A stretch of DNA of 64,000 bases from Acidimicrobiia bacterium (GTDB lineage: Bacteria > Actinomycetota > Acidimicrobiia > Acidimicrobiales > Poriferisodalaceae): assembly GCA_022821985.1 (NCBI GenBank), contig JAJECP010000032.1, positions 62,001 through 126,000 on the forward strand. Reading direction: 5' to 3'. Shown here piece by piece: positions 36,442 to 43,865 of the stretch. The stretch's first letter is position 1, and each line of letters begins with the position of its first letter. The notes below the pieces were generated by a model. That model was not told the origin of the DNA and did no database searches. It saw only the letters and a list, made by a program, of their open reading frames with translations. Position numbers and translations under genes: made by a program.

Positions 36442-36457
36442 TGTTTCACGTGAAACA
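36442..36457. promoter_or_regulatory. parS centromere site
   Basis: TGTTTCACGTGAAACA is the perfect 16-base parS palindrome recognised by chromosomal ParB. It lies in the divergent gap between parA and rsmG, about 9 kb from oriC. I found no second exact copy in the window. Confidence 0.95.
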
Positions 36458-36483
36458 TCCCAGGACCCGAGCGGCCTGCTGAT

Positions 36484-37137
36484 GTGCATCGTTCGTCGGG
36501 TACGGTTCCACGCATCATGGCGGCGGCAGAAGAACGCCTCGTTGCCGTGCTCAGGCACGGTCAACAACAGGGCTTTCTGGGCCCGGGTGACCTCCTGGCC
36601 CACGTGGAGCACGCACGAGCTCATCACGCGGCGGCTCGACCGATGCCCGGTCAGCGCTGGTGCGATCTCGGGAGCGGTGGGGGAGTGCCCGGACTTGTGA
36701 TGGCGCTGGAGCAACCCAATATCGACCTCGTGCTGCTGGATCGGTCCCAGCGACGGGCAGATTTCCTCGAAATTGCTGTTCAGGACCTCAAGCTCGCTGA
36801 TCGTGTCACGATCGCGCTCGGCGATGCCGCCGAGCTCGCTCACCTCCCCCAACATCGCCATGTCTATGACGGCGTCGTCAGCCGGGCGTTTGGTCCTCCA
36901 GCCGCGGTCGCGGAGTGCAGTGCCGGCTTGTTGCGCGCCGGCGGGAGACTGGTGGTCAGCGAGCCGCCCGGATGTGGTGAGGCGCGCTGGCCGACCGAGG
37001 CTCTCGCTCGGCTCGGGATGCGCTTCGTGCAGAGAATCGCACGCGCACCGACGTTTGCCGAGCTGGAATGCCTGGCAGCGGCCGACCCGGCGTACCCCCG
37101 AACCTGGAAACAGATCCGGAAGCGACCGCTCTTCTGA
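36484..37137 (+). CDS. rsmG: 16S rRNA (guanine527-N7)-methyltransferase RsmG
   Basis: RsmG methylates G527 of 16S rRNA. The protein has the SAM-binding WCDLGSGGGVPGLVMAL, LLDRSQRRADFLEIAV, and the [31 protein letters not shown] stretch. It is 217 residues from the GTG at 36484 or 206 from the ATG at 36517, which is the more usual start codon. In most bacteria rsmG is in line with jag and parA; here it is reversed, divergent from parA and convergent with the jag C-terminal gene. Confidence 0.93.
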   Translation: MHRSSGTVPRIMAAAEERLVAVLRHGQQQGFLGPGDLLAHVEHARAHHAAARPMPGQRWCDLGSGGGVPGLVMALEQPNIDLVLLDRSQRRADFLEIAVQDLKLADRVTIALGDAAELAHLPQHRHVYDGVVSRAFGPPAAVAECSAGLLRAGGRLVVSEPPGCGEARWPTEALARLGMRFVQRIARAPTFAELECLAAADPAYPRTWKQIRKRPLF

Positions 37138-37141
37138 TCGA

Positions 37142-37669
37142 TCAGGCGGACTGCGCCTCGTCGCTCGGGCTGGGAGCGTCGCTCGAGCTGGACGGCACCA
37201 GCACGACCCGCCGGCGGGGCTCGTCGCCCACCGAGATCGTGTCGACACCGGCGATCTCGTTGACGGTGTCATGCACGACCTTGCGGTCAGCTGCATTCAT
37301 CGGCTCGAGTCCACGTTCCGTTCCGCGTTCCAACACCGCGCCCGCGAGCTCGCGTACGTACGCCTCCAGCGCTTCGCGGCGGCGCTGCCGGTAGCCGCCC
37401 ACATCAACCCGTACTCGCGCGCGGCGCACACCTGGCAGCCTGCGCTGCAGCATGGTCTTCGCGACCTCCTGGAGTGCAACGACATGGCGGCCGCGCGGCC
37501 CGATCAGCAACCCCAGCGCCTCGTTCTCACCCTCGAGGTTGATCTCGAAGCTGTCGTCGTCTGCTGCGACTGGCACCGCCTGTGCCTCGATACCGAACGC
37601 ATGTACCAAGCCATCCAGAAACTCCTTGACCATGACTTGCTGTTCGGCTGTCGTCGTCTCATCTGTCAT
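37142..37669 (-). CDS. C-terminal half of Jag/KhpB: KH and R3H RNA-binding domains
   Basis: A 175-residue protein with a KH-like domain (FEINLEGENEALGLLIGPRGRHVVALQEVAKTMLQRR) and an R3H-like domain (QRRREALEAYVRELAGAVLERGTERGLEPMNAADRKVVHDTV), ending in a serine-rich tail. This is the second half of Jag/KhpB. The N-terminal Jag_N domain is missing and is encoded separately at 41114-41449, with about 3.4 kb of unrelated genes between. The ATG at 37669 has AGAGG eight bases upstream, so the fragment appears equipped for its own translation. Stand-alone KH-R3H function is plausible but inferred. Confidence 0.85.
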   Translation of the reverse strand: MTDETTTAEQQVMVKEFLDGLVHAFGIEAQAVPVAADDDSFEINLEGENEALGLLIGPRGRHVVALQEVAKTMLQRRLPGVRRARVRVDVGGYRQRRREALEAYVRELAGAVLERGTERGLEPMNAADRKVVHDTVNEIAGVDTISVGDEPRRRVVLVPSSSSDAPSPSDEAQSA

Positions 37670-37843
37670 CTTCATCACCTCTGATCGGGCACGCATGCGT
37701 TGGGGCCCGCTGCTCGCCGGGCGGCATCAGTCCACGGGCGCTGCTCGTCGATTGCTCGCACGACGTGGGCGGTGCTCAGCCTACGGGTCCGCCGCCGCGG
37801 AACCCATGAGACTCGCAACGCTCATGGCGACCGATCGAGGAGT

Positions 37844-38914
37844 TCAGAGGCGGGACGGCTCGCACTGACGCTCGCCGGGGTAGAACTGTGCGCAGTACTC
37901 CCGGTACTTCCCAATTTCGCCGTCGGTGCGAACGAGCCGCGGGCGTGGCACATAGTGCTTGCGACTCCAGATGACGACGTCCTGTTGAACATCCCGGATC
38001 TGCAGATCCGCAATGAACTTGTTCACGATGGGTGCCCGCATCCGTGTCGGCAAGAAGCGCAGGCCGGCGATCGGTCGCTCGGGTTTGTGCAGTGTGCGCA
38101 TCCGCGAGACGATGGACAGGTCAATGAGCGTGCCGTCGACAGGCGTTGCCAACACCCACAGCCGGGCATCGATGCCAATCGAGTGCTCCTGGAATTCGAC
38201 AAACGAGTAGCCCAGCCCGACTACGTGGGCGATAGCCGACACGTCCATGGTCAGCTTGGCGAGCTTGGCAATCTTCCGGGTTGTCGAGAAGCCGAACCGG
38301 CTCTCGAGTCGTGGTCCGTCGATCAACACCGGGGTTTCGTGGGTGACGTTGTGGTAGCCGTGGATGTAGCTCAGGTGCGCGATGTCCACCGAATTCTCGC
38401 TGGTTTCCTGCGGATGGCCATCGAAGCGAATCGTCCGGATCTGCAAGTCAGTCCAGTCGTCAACGGATTGAGGAACATCGGGCAGCTGCCACTGCGAGGC
38501 TCGACCGCCGAGGCCCCACCAACCGAAGATGAGGCCTTCGATCTCACGGGCTTCGAAGAGGTCCAGCTTCGCGGAGCGGGCGGGCGCTCCAGATGGCGTG
38601 GCCACGCACTGCCCAGTGATCTCGAACTCGAACCCGTGAAAGGGACAGACAAGTCTCCCGCCGACCACCCTCGCCCCGGCCTCAGGTCCCAGATCGGAGC
38701 CCAGATGAGGGCATACCGATTTCGCGATGCAGATCTGACCGGCCGGATCAGACCAGATGACGATCTCTTCGCCCATCCAGGTACGTTGAATCAATCCCGC
38801 CTTCTGGACTGCGTCGCGCGTCGCGATGAAAAACCAGCCTTCTGGAAATGGCGGAAGCGAACTAACGTTTGCTGCCTGCTGGGGTCTGGCCATCGAGCCG
38901 CGCTCTCCATCCAA
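37844..38914 (-). CDS. Rieske [2Fe-2S] oxygenase, alpha-subunit type
   Basis: A 356-residue oxygenase with the Rieske cluster ligands CPHLGSDL and CPFHGFEF (about Cys68, His70, Cys90, His93) and the mononuclear iron motif ENSVDIAHLSYIHG (Asp177, His180, His185). This is the architecture of KshA-like ring hydroxylases and of the DAF-36/Neverland cholesterol 7-desaturases; the substrate cannot be read from the sequence. An internal ATG eight codons in is an alternative start. It diverges from the P450 gene over a shared 145-base region and lies inside the split jag locus. Reductase and ferredoxin genes are not adjacent. Confidence 0.88.
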   Translation of the reverse strand: MDGERGSMARPQQAANVSSLPPFPEGWFFIATRDAVQKAGLIQRTWMGEEIVIWSDPAGQICIAKSVCPHLGSDLGPEAGARVVGGRLVCPFHGFEFEITGQCVATPSGAPARSAKLDLFEAREIEGLIFGWWGLGGRASQWQLPDVPQSVDDWTDLQIRTIRFDGHPQETSENSVDIAHLSYIHGYHNVTHETPVLIDGPRLESRFGFSTTRKIAKLAKLTMDVSAIAHVVGLGYSFVEFQEHSIGIDARLWVLATPVDGTLIDLSIVSRMRTLHKPERPIAGLRFLPTRMRAPIVNKFIADLQIRDVQQDVVIWSRKHYVPRPRLVRTDGEIGKYREYCAQFYPGERQCEPSRL

Positions 38915-39059
38915 AGCGATGCCGGCAGGCTAGACCGGATGATCGGCGCCTCCGGGAAGTGCCGGTGCTGTACTCCGTACCAGTAACTATCCGTACACTT
39001 GAGACGATCTTCCCGAACGCCGGGCCGACCACCGTGCCCCGCGTGATCAGGAGTGTCAC
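38915..39059. promoter_or_regulatory. Shared divergent promoter region of Rieske and P450 genes
   Basis: This 145-base gap must hold the promoters of both divergent genes. Two CCGTAC words (38975-38980 and 38991-38996) are spaced 16 bases apart, with a third GTAC just upstream, so a dimeric or tandem regulator could bind. No regulator gene is adjacent. AGGAG ends six bases before the P450 TTG start. Promoter hexamers cannot be assigned with confidence. Confidence 0.4.
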
Positions 39060-41102
39060 TTGACTATTGCATCGACAGCCTCGACGAAGGTCACTGCTGC
39101 GCAGCCGCTCGACCTGACCGAGGAACTCATCTTGGTGCTGCTCAGCGAAGAGAGCGGGTACTTCCACCAGGTTCCCGGCTGGCATTTGAATTGCGCCATG
39201 GCCGGTGCGGCGCTGGCCGAGCTCTCGCTGCAGGCGCGCATTGACACCGACATGGAGTCGCTGATCCTGCTGGACAAGACGCCGACGGGCAAGCCGATCC
39301 TGGACCTCGCCCTCCAGCAGATCGCGAGCGAGCCCGATCAGCGCAGCGCCCAGTACTGGGTGGAGCGCCTCGCGCCTCGCGCCGAGATGATGCTCGACTT
39401 GGCACTGGAACAACTGGTCAGACTCGGGATCCTCGAGCATCACGACGGCGAATTCTGGAGCTTGACGGCAGCGGCCCGGCACAGCGATTTCTTTGCCGGC
39501 GATGACGACGACACGGCTGCCCAGTTCATCAAGACGCGCATTGGCAGATCGATCCTGCTGGGCGAGATTCCGAGCCCGAGAGACGTCATCATCATCGGTC
39601 TCGCCCACACCTGCGATGTGCTGCGCTTCATCTTCGAGCTCGACGACGAAGCGGAGGAGCGGGTCCAGCTCATCTGCCAGATGGACCTGATCGGCAGGGC
39701 CATCGCGGATGCCGTCGCGCACAACCTGGTGGCGTCGCTGCTCAGAAGCTCTGCGCTGACGAAGTCGGTGCCCAAGCTGCCGCTCAACAAACTGCTGCTC
39801 AATCGCCATTTCCTTCGCGGGAATATCCCGGCTGTCTATGCACAATTGACCGAAGAATTCGGTCCAGTCTTCAGACTCAGCCCCTTGTTCTCCGGGCAGG
39901 AGATCACATTCCTATCCGGCCCCCGCGTCAATCGCTGGGTTCACCGTCACGGTCGCATGCACCTCAGGTCGAGCGATTACCTCCGAGGTCTCGAAACTGC
40001 GTATCACGCCTCCGGGCTGCTGCCTGCGCTGGATGGTGCAGATCATTTCCGCATGCGCAAATCGCTGCGTGCTGGCTACGGCCGCGCGCGATTCGAACAG
40101 CAGCTCGAAACGGTATATCAGCACGCTCGAACATACATCAGCAAGTGGAACGTCGGGGACACATTTGGAGCCGTATCGATGTGTCGCGGCTTCTCCGGCG
40201 CTCAGGTCACGCCGTTTCTCGCGAGCATCGAGGCAGATGATGTCATCGATGACCTCATCGCGTATAAGTCCCGAGTGCTCATGACCCAAGTCGTCAACGT
40301 CTTGCCGAATTTCATGCTCAATACGCCCCGCATGAAGCGCAAGAAGAAGGTTGTCGACGTTCTGTACGAACGCGTGCTGGAATCTCACACGGCCGCGCAG
40401 AGGGCTGGTTGCCCTCGCGACCTTGCCGACGACGTACTCAGCCTGCACACCAGCGATCCGATTTTCGTACCCGAGTCAAATCTGAGCTTTACCTTCTCCG
40501 CACCAGTACTTGCGGGAATGTACGCGGGAGACGAGCTCAGCTTCATCTTGCATGCGATGGTGTCTCAACCGCATTTGTATGAGCAGATCCGAGCAGAGGC
40601 TGACGCCTTGTTCAGCAACGGAGATCCGTCGGCAGATGATTTGAGTTCTCCCGCGATCGATGTCACTCGACGTTTCATCATGGAGTGCTTGCGGCTGTGG
40701 CCCACGGTGCCGATGTCCATCCGCACAGTAATGAACGCATGCGTTGTTGAAGACTACGAATTGCCGGTGGGCTCCAAGGTGTTCATTGCCACTACGGCAC
40801 CGCATTACATGAACGAGATTTTTCCGGATCCGTTCACATTCGACATCGATCGCTACCTGCCTTCACGCGGCGAGCACCGTACACCTGGATACGCGCCGTT
40901 CGGCCTCGGCACGCATAGCTGTCTTGGCTCTCACATGGTGGAGTTGCAGATGCTGCTGAGCCTGTTGATGCTCGCGCACTATTTCACTTTCGAGATTGCG
41001 CCGTCGAACTACAAGCTGAAGATCAGCCCGTTTCCATCAATGTCGCCGAACAAGCGGTTCAAACTCAAAGTCGTGGAGCAGCGGCACCCGTTGACGAGTT
41101 GA
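39060..41102 (+). CDS. GPP34 (GOLPH3/Vps74-like) domain fused to cytochrome P450
   Basis: A 680-residue fusion. Residues 16-225 match the GPP34 family: LTEELILVLLSEESG, DTDMESLILLDKTPTGKPILDLAL, WVERLAPRAEMMLDLALEQLVRLGIL and a helical end (RSILLGEIPSPRDVIIIGLAHTCDVLRFIF). Residues 240-675 are a P450 with the ExxR pair in ECLR (542-545), an I-helix AGMYAGDELS and the heme loop FGLGTHSCLG with Cys621. Eukaryotic GPP34 proteins bind phosphoinositides on membranes; bacterial members are uncharacterised. The start is a TTG six bases after AGGAG. No transmembrane helix is evident. GC looks lower than in flanking genes, suggesting transfer. Confidence 0.88.
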   Translation: MTIASTASTKVTAAQPLDLTEELILVLLSEESGYFHQVPGWHLNCAMAGAALAELSLQARIDTDMESLILLDKTPTGKPILDLALQQIASEPDQRSAQYWVERLAPRAEMMLDLALEQLVRLGILEHHDGEFWSLTAAARHSDFFAGDDDDTAAQFIKTRIGRSILLGEIPSPRDVIIIGLAHTCDVLRFIFELDDEAEERVQLICQMDLIGRAIADAVAHNLVASLLRSSALTKSVPKLPLNKLLLNRHFLRGNIPAVYAQLTEEFGPVFRLSPLFSGQEITFLSGPRVNRWVHRHGRMHLRSSDYLRGLETAYHASGLLPALDGADHFRMRKSLRAGYGRARFEQQLETVYQHARTYISKWNVGDTFGAVSMCRGFSGAQVTPFLASIEADDVIDDLIAYKSRVLMTQVVNVLPNFMLNTPRMKRKKKVVDVLYERVLESHTAAQRAGCPRDLADDVLSLHTSDPIFVPESNLSFTFSAPVLAGMYAGDELSFILHAMVSQPHLYEQIRAEADALFSNGDPSADDLSSPAIDVTRRFIMECLRLWPTVPMSIRTVMNACVVEDYELPVGSKVFIATTAPHYMNEIFPDPFTFDIDRYLPSRGEHRTPGYAPFGLGTHSCLGSHMVELQMLLSLLMLAHYFTFEIAPSNYKLKISPFPSMSPNKRFKLKVVEQRHPLTS

Positions 41103-41113
41103 GCGGTTCTGGG

Positions 41114-41449
41114 TCATCGACGACCTGAACGGGAACGACGGCGCGAAGATCTGGCGCCGCTGTGCTGACCTTGTCCGGAATTCTGCCGCCGGTTCGCGCC
41201 GCGATTGCCGCCGCCGGAGCGCCGGCGGGATCTGCGGCGGTCTCGGCGCTGGTCGCCCACTCGCGGCGGCGGCCCAGTCGGCCGCACTCGCAGGCGAACG
41301 CGAGCGGGTTGGCGTCGAAGCCCCCAGTGAGAGCGGCCCGGCTCAGCCACGATCTCGATGTCTGCATCCTCGGCGGCGACCGAGAGCGCATCGAGGCCAC
41401 GATCACGAGCCTCTGCAACGGTATGCCCGGTCACCACGATCCACTCCAC
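41114..41449 (-). CDS. N-terminal half of Jag/KhpB: Jag_N domain with basic linker
   Basis: A 111-residue protein. Residues 1-57 match the Jag_N domain (EWIVVTGHTVAEARDRGLDALSV..., EIVAEPGRSHWGLRRQPARVRLRVRP) and the rest is an arginine-rich linker (RRDRRRSRRRSGGG, ending RRSRSGRR) where an intact Jag would continue into KH and R3H domains. It starts with GTG 39 bases after yidC, the canonical jag position, and stops 11 bases from the end of the convergent P450 gene. The KH/R3H part is at 37142-37669. Confidence 0.82.
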   Translation of the reverse strand: MEWIVVTGHTVAEARDRGLDALSVAAEDADIEIVAEPGRSHWGLRRQPARVRLRVRPTGPPPRVGDQRRDRRRSRRRSGGGNRGANRRQNSGQGQHSGARSSRRRSRSGRR

Positions 41450-41488
41450 GACGCAGTGCCTAACTCTCCACCGCAGTTGCCGGTGTGT

Positions 41489-42694
41489 TCATCGCTTGCG
41501 GCGATTGCGGGTCCTGCCGTCTCCCGAGGTACGACGACTCTGGATGGGCTTCGATTCCGGCTCCGGTTCGGCACGCCCACGCCGCCTGCCGCGCTCGCGG
41601 GGCTGCGGCCGATCCTGATTCCGATTCGAGGAGCCGGTGCTGCGACGTGCTCGCTTGCGCGCATCGACAACTCGTTCTTCCGATGAGCGAGTCCGGCGGA
41701 TCGTAGGAGACTCAGAAGGTTCCGGCGGCGCAGGCTCCGGTGCGCGTTCGCCCGACGAGTTCTGTGAGCTCTCGCGTCGCTCTGCACGGCGACGCTCACG
41801 CTCCGCACGGCGCTCCGCCTCAGCATCAAGCGCCTTGCGTGAGCGCTGATTCGGCACCTGGCGCGGCGGCTCTGGTTCGGGGACCTCTTCGGCTTCGATG
41901 ACCTTGGCGTCGGACTCCGCGGCGGTCAGTGACTGCGGGGGCTTCATCGTGGCGTGAATGAACGCTTGCTGGAGCATGCGGTAGATGCTCGACACGATGA
42001 AGTAGGGCACCAGCGCCGCCGGCACGAAGAAGCTGAAGACCGGCAGCATGAACGGCAGGTACTTCATCATGATTTCCATCTGGCGGTTCGGCATTGCCGC
42101 ATTGCCGCGCCGCCGCGCCATCTGGCGCTGCTGCAGCCAGGCCAGCAGGAAGGTGATGGCTATGAGCCCCAAGTACGGCAGCCCGTCGACGAAGTCGGCC
42201 TGAACCACGTCCTTCGCCACCTTCGACAGGTCCATGCCCAAGGACCGCATCTCGCCCTCCGCATCGACGATGTCCTTGTACATCTGCGAGTCAGGGCTCA
42301 GGTTTCGGGGAAACGGGTTGTCGATCAGATGGTTGTCGTCGGGTATGCGCAGGTTCCAGATGACCCGGTAGAGCACGATGAAGATCGGAATCTGCACCAA
42401 GTTCGGCAAGCACCCGCCCAGGGGGCTCACCCCGTGCGACTGGTACAGCCTCATCATTTCTTCGTTGAGTTTCTGGCGGTCGCTGCCGTGCCGCTTGCGC
42501 AGCGCCGTCATCTCCGGCTGCAGTGCCTGCATCTTGGTCATCGACCGTGCGCCCCGCAGGGTGAGCGGGGTGAACAGCAGCATGATCGCCAGGGTCAGCA
42601 TGCAGATCGCGAAGGTGTAGTCAGGCACCAACGAGTAGAACCACGCCAATACGGCGGCGATGCCGTCGAATATCGGGTCAGCCCAGTCGAACAT
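41489..42694 (-). CDS. yidC: Membrane protein insertase YidC/OxaA
   Basis: Inserts and folds inner-membrane proteins. The 401-residue protein starts [26 protein letters not shown] and shows the YidC core (MLLFTPLTLRGARSMTKMQALQPEM, LYQSHGVSPLGGCLPNLVQIPIFIVLYRVI, YLPFMLPVFSFFVPAALVPYFIVSSIYRM). A tail of about 140 residues rich in arginine, glutamate and serine follows, which may bind ribosomes as basic YidC tails do elsewhere. The ATG overlaps the yidD stop by one base. Confidence 0.94.
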   Translation of the reverse strand: MFDWADPIFDGIAAVLAWFYSLVPDYTFAICMLTLAIMLLFTPLTLRGARSMTKMQALQPEMTALRKRHGSDRQKLNEEMMRLYQSHGVSPLGGCLPNLVQIPIFIVLYRVIWNLRIPDDNHLIDNPFPRNLSPDSQMYKDIVDAEGEMRSLGMDLSKVAKDVVQADFVDGLPYLGLIAITFLLAWLQQRQMARRRGNAAMPNRQMEIMMKYLPFMLPVFSFFVPAALVPYFIVSSIYRMLQQAFIHATMKPPQSLTAAESDAKVIEAEEVPEPEPPRQVPNQRSRKALDAEAERRAERERRRAERRESSQNSSGERAPEPAPPEPSESPTIRRTRSSEERVVDARKRARRSTGSSNRNQDRPQPRERGRRRGRAEPEPESKPIQSRRTSGDGRTRNRRKR

Positions 42695-42924
42695 CAGCGC
42701 GTCTCCGGTACCGGGTCGTAGCCCCAGCCGCCCCAGGGATGGCAGCGGCAGATGCGGCGGAGGGCCAGCCAGCCGCCGCATGCTGCTCCCCAGGTGCGCA
42801 GGGCGTCCAGCGCATACTGCGAGCACGTCGGATCGAAGCGGCACGACGGCAGCCGTGAGCGGGGGAGTGCTCGATAGAGCTTCACGGCGGCGATCAGCGC
42901 CCGAGCGAGCGGACCCGAGGTCAT
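42694..42924 (-). CDS. yidD: Membrane protein insertion efficiency factor YidD
   Basis: A 76-residue YidD with [33 protein letters not shown] and [15 protein letters not shown], the conserved cysteine/tryptophan pattern of the family. It aids YidC in membrane insertion. The ATG at 42924 overlaps the rnpA stop as ATGA, and it overlaps yidC by one base, so rnpA, yidD and yidC are coupled. Confidence 0.94.
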   Translation of the reverse strand: MTSGPLARALIAAVKLYRALPRSRLPSCRFDPTCSQYALDALRTWGAACGGWLALRRICRCHPWGGWGYDPVPETR

Positions 42925-43268
42925 GGCCGCTGGTTCCCCCGGTCGCTCAGGGCTTCCGCGGCCAGCAGCAATCGCATCAGCTCGGCTCGAGCCCGCTGGT
43001 AGGTCACCGCCGACGCTGCCGCTCGCACACCGACGAGATAGCGGCCAGGTGCCAGGTCGATTGCGAGCTCGCGAAAGACCGCTCTCAAACGACGTCGAAC
43101 TCGGTTGCGCTGCACTGCCGTTCCGCGGTGGCGGCTGAGCGCGAATGCCACGCGCGGCCCGCTCAGACCTCGGTCGGCCGCGAACGTCATCCACAGCAGC
43201 TCGCTGTCGAATCGACGACCGCGGCGCAGTGCTGCGAAGTCGGCCCTGCTGCGGCACGAATCGATCAG
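42921..43268 (-). CDS. rnpA: Ribonuclease P protein component
   Basis: Protein subunit of RNase P. The frame encodes [54 protein letters not shown] (the RNR signature) and a C-terminal helix. The first ATG (43190) would remove about 26 residues that homologues have. The only upstream codon giving a normal N-terminus is the CTG at 43268, which reads [12 protein letters not shown] and overlaps the rpmH TGA as CTGA; ATC at 43265 is the only other candidate. From CTG the protein is 115 residues, the normal size. Confidence 0.88.
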   Translation of the reverse strand: MIDSCRSRADFAALRRGRRFDSELLWMTFAADRGLSGPRVAFALSRHRGTAVQRNRVRRRLRAVFRELAIDLAPGRYLVGVRAAASAVTYQRARAELMRLLLAAEALSDRGNQRP

Positions 43269-43399
43269 GCGCTCAGCCGTTGCCGGCCCTTGCGTCGGCG
43301 AGCGTTCACAATCGCCCGGCCCGCACGGGTGGACATGCGATGGCGGAAGCCGTGGCGGCGGGCCCGTCTGCGGTTGTGGGGTTGGTACGTGCGCTTCAC
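43265..43399 (-). CDS. rpmH: Large subunit ribosomal protein L34
   Basis: A 44-residue L34 ([43 protein letters not shown]). It starts with GTG and has AGGAGG seven or so bases upstream. It is divergent from dnaA and heads the rpmH-rnpA-yidD-yidC-jag run, the standard arrangement beside the origin. Confidence 0.96.
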   Translation of the reverse strand: MKRTYQPHNRRRARRHGFRHRMSTRAGRAIVNARRRKGRQRLSA

Positions 43400-43865
43400 G
43401 CTGCAGCCTCCTGGAGGTTCAGGCCGCGGGCAGGTCCGCGAAATGCGGTGCGGCGGCCGGAGCGTGCCCGGGTGTCGGCCCGAGAGCATGGACAGCCTAC
43501 GGGTGCCGATCCCTTCCGATGCGCGCAGAGGCGAGCTCGCAGGCGAAACCGTGACGCGGACGGCGCGCGCGAAGACGCGCGGCGCCTGCGCACAGAGCCG
43601 TGTCGCAGGCGCCTGATGTCGATCACGACGCTCGTCGCTAGGACAGCAAATTTCCCTGTCATCCGCTTGTTTTGCGGGCGTTATGGGTCTGTCGCTGAAC
43701 TGTTGCGTTCCCGTCAACTCGAGCACCGCGCAGGCGTGCAAAGACGCGCTTGCAGCAGTGACAGCGCGGCCATAGGTTCCGACCACCGGGTGCCGCTTGG
43801 TGGCTCGCAGGCGAACAACAGGTTCCGCGGGTGCACAACGGACAGAGGCGAACGAGGTTGTCGTG
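43400..43865. promoter_or_regulatory. rpmH-dnaA divergent intergenic region
   Basis: A 466-base gap between divergent rpmH and dnaA, where the promoters of both must lie. It contains a perfect inverted repeat GGCGCCTGCG-N13-CGCAGGCGCC (43581-43613) and next to it a more AT-rich stretch (about 43640-43720). I see no clear DnaA boxes and no gene in it, and I cannot assign promoter hexamers with confidence. Confidence 0.5.

Noticed and set aside
37142-41449. Insertion sequence or integrase borders around the Rieske/P450 block
   Set aside because: I saw no transposase, integrase, tRNA end or obvious flanking direct repeats, so the mechanism of insertion is left open.
42925-43257. N-terminal extension of yidD through rnpA
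   Set aside because: YidD homology starts at the ATG at 42924, which overlaps the rnpA stop; the extension is rnpA in another frame.
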